This document shows, piece after piece, positions 6,491 to 8,991 of a DNA stretch of 8,991 nt. The position numbers and the translations under genes are program-made. Location: positions 1-8,991 of the forward strand of contig CALCDN010000156.1 of the NCBI GenBank assembly GCA_937900755.1. The letters run 5' to 3'. The stretch comes from an uncultured Acetobacter sp. GTDB taxonomy: Bacteria > Pseudomonadota > Alphaproteobacteria > Acetobacterales > Acetobacteraceae. Numbering within the stretch: the stretch's first letter is position 1; each line of letters starts with the position of its first letter. Below the pieces are notes generated by a model, which was not told where the DNA came from, did no database searches, and was given only the letters and a program-made list of their open reading frames with translations.

Positions 6491-7318
6491 ATGGCGCAAA
6501 CACTGCTACGCCCACGCCACGCCAAGACCACCGAACAGGACGACCCGTTCACCCTCGGGGTCTGGCACACAGTGCTGCAACAGCACCGGGGGCTTGCCTC
6601 CCCAGCCTTGCTGGCGGGCCACGCCCCGGCCACCACCGCGCCCGACCTACTGGCCCGGCTGATGGCGGACAAACTATGCGACCAGAGCGTGTCCTTTTCC
6701 GCCCTGCATGCGGTTTTTGTGTCCATTCTGCACGGATCGGCCCCGATTATGGCCGCCGCCGCGCAGGACCTGCACGCCTGCCGCACACGCGGCACAGGCA
6801 GTACGGACTACATAACACCCTTTCTTTACTACAAGGGTTTTCAGGCTGTGCAGGCTTATCGGCTGGCCCATGTTTTGTGGGGGAACGGGCAACGCTTTTC
6901 CGCGTTATTCCTGCAAAGCCGCATGTCCGAAGTCACGGGGATTGATATTCACCCAGCGGCCGTGCTTGGGCACAGCCTTGTCCTGGGCCATGGCGGCGGC
7001 ATTGTTATTGGCGAAACAGCCCTGGTGGAAAATGATGTTGCCCTTATGGCCGATGTAACACTTGGAGGCACAGGCAAGGAAACAGGCAAGCGGCATCCTA
7101 CAGTCGGGCGCGGCACCCTGGTGGGGCCGGGCACGCAAATTCTGGGCCCCATCACCATTGGTGAAGGGGTGAAAATTGGCGCAGGTGCCGTGGTTGTCAA
7201 GTCTGTCAGTGCGTTCAGCGCGGTTGCTGGCAACCCTGCGCGCTACATAAACAGCCATACCACATGGCCAGTTTTGACAATGGATCTTTCCTTTCCATCC
7301 ATTGATTACCTTATATAA
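6491..7318 (+). CDS. cysE: Serine O-acetyltransferase (CysE/SrpH-like)
   Basis: This cytoplasmic enzyme is predicted to acetylate L-serine with acetyl-CoA, the first step of cysteine synthesis. The 275-residue length and order match E. coli CysE: an alpha-helical N-terminal domain (about 15-140, with TPFLYYKGFQAVQAYRLAH at 109-127) and a left-handed beta-helix (about 148-252) with VTLGGTGKETGKRHP and hexapeptide repeats. By alignment from memory, the catalytic Asp143/His158 pair is Asp152/His167, and Arg192/His193 are Arg201/His202. Two substrate-contacting aspartates (E. coli 92 and 157) are both glycine here (about 101 and 166), which is unusual. The C-terminus IDYLI ends in isoleucine, the residue that docks into cysteine synthase. 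GAAGG lies five to six bases before the ATG. A Family 2 encapsulin gene follows, an arrangement recalling srpH-srpI of Synechococcus. Confidence 0.93.
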   Translation: MAQTLLRPRHAKTTEQDDPFTLGVWHTVLQQHRGLASPALLAGHAPATTAPDLLARLMADKLCDQSVSFSALHAVFVSILHGSAPIMAAAAQDLHACRTRGTGSTDYITPFLYYKGFQAVQAYRLAHVLWGNGQRFSALFLQSRMSEVTGIDIHPAAVLGHSLVLGHGGGIVIGETALVENDVALMADVTLGGTGKETGKRHPTVGRGTLVGPGTQILGPITIGEGVKIGAGAVVVKSVSAFSAVAGNPARYINSHTTWPVLTMDLSFPSIDYLI

Positions 7319-7368
7319 CATATTTGTTTGGTGGTATAAATTAATTAACATTTTCAAGTAGTTTAATG

Positions 7369-7396
7369 TTGACCTCCTCCTCGTGGGTGCTAGGCT
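7369..7396 (+). promoter_or_regulatory. Candidate promoter of the encapsulin gene
   Basis: TTGACC (7369-7374) and TAGGCT (7391-7396) are separated by 16 bases, and the -10 box is preceded by an extended TGC element (7388-7390). Transcription would start near 7403, giving a leader of about 160 bases. The -10 box itself is poor (three of six), so this is moderate evidence. The DNA just before it (7315-7370) is strikingly AT-rich. Confidence 0.4.
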
Positions 7397-7407
7397 GAAC
7401 AGGTCAA

Positions 7408-7430
7408 CCGAACCAGACCACCTGATTCGG
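7408..7430 (+). promoter_or_regulatory. Stem-loop at the start of the encapsulin leader
   Basis: CCGAACCAG (7408-7416) and CTGATTCGG (7422-7430) pair with one mismatch around a 5-base loop. The stem would sit within a few bases of the predicted start site. A-rich sequence follows it, not U-rich, so it is more likely an mRNA-stabilising or regulatory stem than a terminator of cysE transcription. Confidence 0.4.
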
Positions 7431-7438
7431 CATAAAAA

Positions 7439-7471
7439 AGGAGCATGACCGTGTATCCTCCTATGCTTTTT
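7439..7471 (+). promoter_or_regulatory. Possible SD-sequestering hairpin / weak attenuator
   Basis: AGGAG (7439-7443) can pair with CTCCT (7458-7462), extended inward by three pairs after one mismatch, and is followed four bases later by TTTTT (7467-7471). An alternative fold pairs GCAT (7443-7446) with ATGC (7463-7466) and the A-run with the T-run. The sequestered AAGGAG is the best ribosome site in the leader. The stem is short and low in GC, so this is suggestive only. Confidence 0.28.
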
Positions 7472-7486
7472 ACAAACCGATGTTGA
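7451..7486 (+). CDS. Possible 11-residue leader ORF ending in Cys
   Basis: GTG 7451 is preceded by AAGGAG (7438-7443) at an ideal 7-base distance, a far better ribosome site than that of the encapsulin gene. The frame encodes MYPPMLFTNRC and stops at TGA 7484-7486. The last sense codon is Cys. It could be a regulatory leader peptide, or a chance feature of a structured leader; nothing beyond position and ribosome site supports translation. Confidence 0.25.
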   Translation: MYPPMLFTNRC

Positions 7487-7488
7487 CA

Positions 7489-7502
7489 GAGCCACGCGGC
7501 TC
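7489..7502 (+). promoter_or_regulatory. Small hairpin in the encapsulin leader
   Basis: GAGCC (7489-7493) and GGCTC (7498-7502) form a perfect 5-bp stem with a 4-base loop (ACGC), lying 3 bases after the stop of the 11-codon frame. No U-run follows. It adds to the impression that the 7403-7563 leader is structured. Confidence 0.3.
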
Positions 7503-7563
7503 CAAAAACCATTTCCAGAACAGATATCTTTAAATACTCCCAATAGACGAAAGACCATTTACC

Positions 7564-8937
7564 GTGACTGAAACACAGTCTGTTCATGTGGCCGGTGCCT
7601 CCGCACTGGACCGCAACCTGTCCGCCCGCCAGCTTTCCACAGCCCATGTCACCCGCGTGCAGAACCTGGAGCGCAGCCCCCGCTGGCTGCACCTGCTGCT
7701 GCCCTGGGTTAATGTGGGAGGGGGTGTGTTCCGCGTTAACCGGCGGCGTCTTGTTTCCTCCCGCTTCGGGGGTGTCGTGTTTGCGGGGGATGGGGCGGAA
7801 TCCCGGCCTGTTGCGGAAAGCCTGCGCTCGCTCCCTGAATTTTCGCAGGCGACGGATTCCCAGCTCCACGAACTTGTGGGCAAGCTTGAACGCCACACCC
7901 AGCCCGATGGCGCGGACTTTGCCCTGCCCGAAGGTACACTGGCCATCGTGGCCTCCGGCGCTGTGCAGCAACGGGTGGAAAACGGCCCCTCGCGCGCAGT
8001 AAGGCACCTGTTTGCCGCACCGGGGCAGCATTTTGTGGTGCCCGCGGGCCCGGGTGGCAAGGGGCTACTGGCCGTTGGCAAAACAACCCTGCTCTCCCTC
8101 CCCCCCGAGCAGATCGCCAACAGCGCGTGGCTGAAAGCCGCCTTTACCCAGCCCGACCCGACCAGCCGCCCCGATGTCAACCAGTATGGCGAGGCCGCCA
8201 TTCAGGTCCTGTCCAGCGTGGATGGGGAACCAAAGCTGCCCACCACCTTTGTGGATTACCAGGACCACCCGCGCGAATACTATATTCATTCCATTCAGAC
8301 AGTCCTGCGCACGCACACGCGTATTACCGACCTGTACAGCAACGAATTTGACCAGCTGCGTGAACAGGTGCGCGTGGTGATAGACGTCATCCGCGAGCGG
8401 GAGGAATGGGAACTGCTCAACAACCCCGAATTCGGGCTGCTGAACGAAACATCCATTGCCCAGCGCGTGCCCACACGTGGCGGCCCGCCCACCCCCGATG
8501 ACCTGGACGAACTCCTGACAAAAGTCTGGAAAAAACCAGGATTTTTCCTTGCACACCCCAAGGCCATCGCCGCCTTCGGGCGTGAGGCCACACGCCGTGG
8601 CGTGCCGCCGCCAACCATCAGCCTGTTTGGGTCGCCCTTCGTTACGTGGCGGGGCATACCACTGGTTCCGTCCGACAAAATTCCGCTCACCCCCGATGGC
8701 CGGACCAGTATTCTGCTCCTGCGCGTGGGTGAGGAAGAACAGGGCGTTGTGGGCCTGCACAATACGGGCATTACTGGCGAGGTCGAACCCGGCCTTTCCG
8801 TGCGCTACAGTGGCACGGACCAACATTCCGTGGCGTCACACCTGATTACGCGCTACTTCTCCGCCGCCGTACTGGTGGAAGACGCAATTGCCCGGCTCGA
8901 TAACGTGCAGATCGGGAGCTATTATGACTATACCTGA
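7564..8937 (+). CDS. Family 2B encapsulin shell protein (SrpI-like, cNBD insertion)
   Basis: This 457-residue protein should self-assemble into a cytoplasmic HK97-fold nanocompartment that packs a cargo enzyme. The Family 2 signature is SPRWLHLLLPWVNVGGGVFRVNRR (38-61). Shell sequence resumes about 195-240 (PDVNQYGEAAIQVLSSVDGEPKLPTTFVDYQDHPREYYI) and ends with SHLITRYFSAAVLVEDAIARLDNVQIGSY (425-453), so the protein is complete. Between them, residues about 83-185 resemble a cyclic-nucleotide-binding domain (ESLRSLPEFSQATDSQLHELVGKL, then LPEGTLAIVASGAV), which defines subfamily 2B. The phosphate-binding cassette (GE..L......R.A) is not recognisable, so nucleotide binding is doubtful. GTG is chosen from the family N-terminus; the ribosome site (GAAAG, 10 bases upstream) is weak. 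Known Family 2 cargoes include cysteine desulfurases, terpene cyclases, polyprenyl transferases and xylulose kinases. The neighbouring serine acetyltransferase favours a sulfur-related cargo, but no cargo is visible because the contig ends. Confidence 0.92.
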   Translation: MTETQSVHVAGASALDRNLSARQLSTAHVTRVQNLERSPRWLHLLLPWVNVGGGVFRVNRRRLVSSRFGGVVFAGDGAESRPVAESLRSLPEFSQATDSQLHELVGKLERHTQPDGADFALPEGTLAIVASGAVQQRVENGPSRAVRHLFAAPGQHFVVPAGPGGKGLLAVGKTTLLSLPPEQIANSAWLKAAFTQPDPTSRPDVNQYGEAAIQVLSSVDGEPKLPTTFVDYQDHPREYYIHSIQTVLRTHTRITDLYSNEFDQLREQVRVVIDVIREREEWELLNNPEFGLLNETSIAQRVPTRGGPPTPDDLDELLTKVWKKPGFFLAHPKAIAAFGREATRRGVPPPTISLFGSPFVTWRGIPLVPSDKIPLTPDGRTSILLLRVGEEEQGVVGLHNTGITGEVEPGLSVRYSGTDQHSVASHLITRYFSAAVLVEDAIARLDNVQIGSYYDYT

Positions 8938-8940
8938 CAC

Positions 8941-8991
8941 CTGTCTCTTATACACATCTCCGAGCCCACGAGACACTGAGCGCTCTCGTAT
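8941..8991 (+). other. Nextera transposase adapter at contig end (artefact)
   Basis: Bases 8941-8959 are the Tn5 mosaic end CTGTCTCTTATACACATCT, followed at 8960-8974 by the Nextera read-2 adapter CCGAGCCCACGAGAC, then an 8-base index-like ACTGAGCG (8975-8982), then CTCTCGTAT, which matches the start of the Illumina P7 stem except for one base. This is library adapter read-through left in the assembly, not genomic DNA and not a Tn5 insertion. Genuine sequence ends at about 8940, three bases after the encapsulin stop codon. Confidence 0.97.

Noticed and set aside
7319..7368. Terminator between cysE and the encapsulin gene
   Set aside because: The stretch is AT-rich but has no GC stem followed by a T-run, so read-through from cysE into the shell gene cannot be excluded.
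7483..7511. Second promoter with TTGACA at 7483-7488 close to the encapsulin gene
   Set aside because: The -35 box is perfect, but no -10-like sequence lies 16-18 bases downstream (the region reads AAAACC).
8941..8959. Tn5 mosaic end suggesting a transposon insertion
   Set aside because: The mosaic end is followed by the synthetic Nextera adapter, an index and a P7-like stem, so it is library adapter and not a mobile element.

Overview
The window looks like chromosomal DNA of an acetic acid bacterium (Acetobacteraceae; Komagataeibacter or Acetobacter-like, placed from memory of family sequences, not by a search). It is GC-rich, and its squalene-hopene cyclase reads very much like the acetic-acid-bacterial enzyme. 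The last 51 bases are Illumina Nextera adapter, so the right edge is the physical end of an assembled contig and not a biological boundary.

Layout. (1) 1-1280, plus strand: a two-domain universal stress protein followed after 30 bp by the fluoride channel CrcB. (2) 1277-3215, minus strand: a compact unit read as Rrf2-type regulator, then exported cupin, then atypical NAD(P)-binding SDR; its last gene overlaps the end of crcB by 4 bp. (3) 3312-6056, minus strand: a TetR-family regulator and squalene-hopene cyclase (shc), probably cotranscribed, with a near-perfect palindrome over the presumed promoter and a GC-rich hairpin after shc. (4) 6057-6490: a 434-bp divergent intergenic region holding the tetR operator and promoter, a promoter facing the other way, and a small reading frame with tandem Cys codons. 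(5) 6491-8937, plus strand: a CysE-type serine acetyltransferase, then, after a 245-bp structured leader, a complete Family 2B encapsulin shell protein (HK97 fold with a cyclic-nucleotide-binding-like insertion).

The most interesting part is region 5. A serine acetyltransferase beside a Family 2 encapsulin recalls the sulfur-regulated srpG/srpH/srpI genes of Synechococcus and suggests a sulfur- or cysteine-linked protein compartment. The cargo gene would be expected just downstream, but the contig ends 3 bases after the shell gene's stop codon. The acetyltransferase keeps the main catalytic Asp-His pair but has glycine at two acidic positions that contact the amino acid in the E. coli and Haemophilus enzymes. 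Both sulfur-linked genes have leaders with short cysteine-containing reading frames and possible alternative RNA structures, which could be cysteine-responsive control. That last point is inference.

The remaining genes are ordinary housekeeping or stress functions: fluoride efflux, stress protein, hopanoid synthesis, and a redox-type Rrf2 operon. No tRNA, rRNA, CRISPR array, insertion sequence or attachment site was seen.
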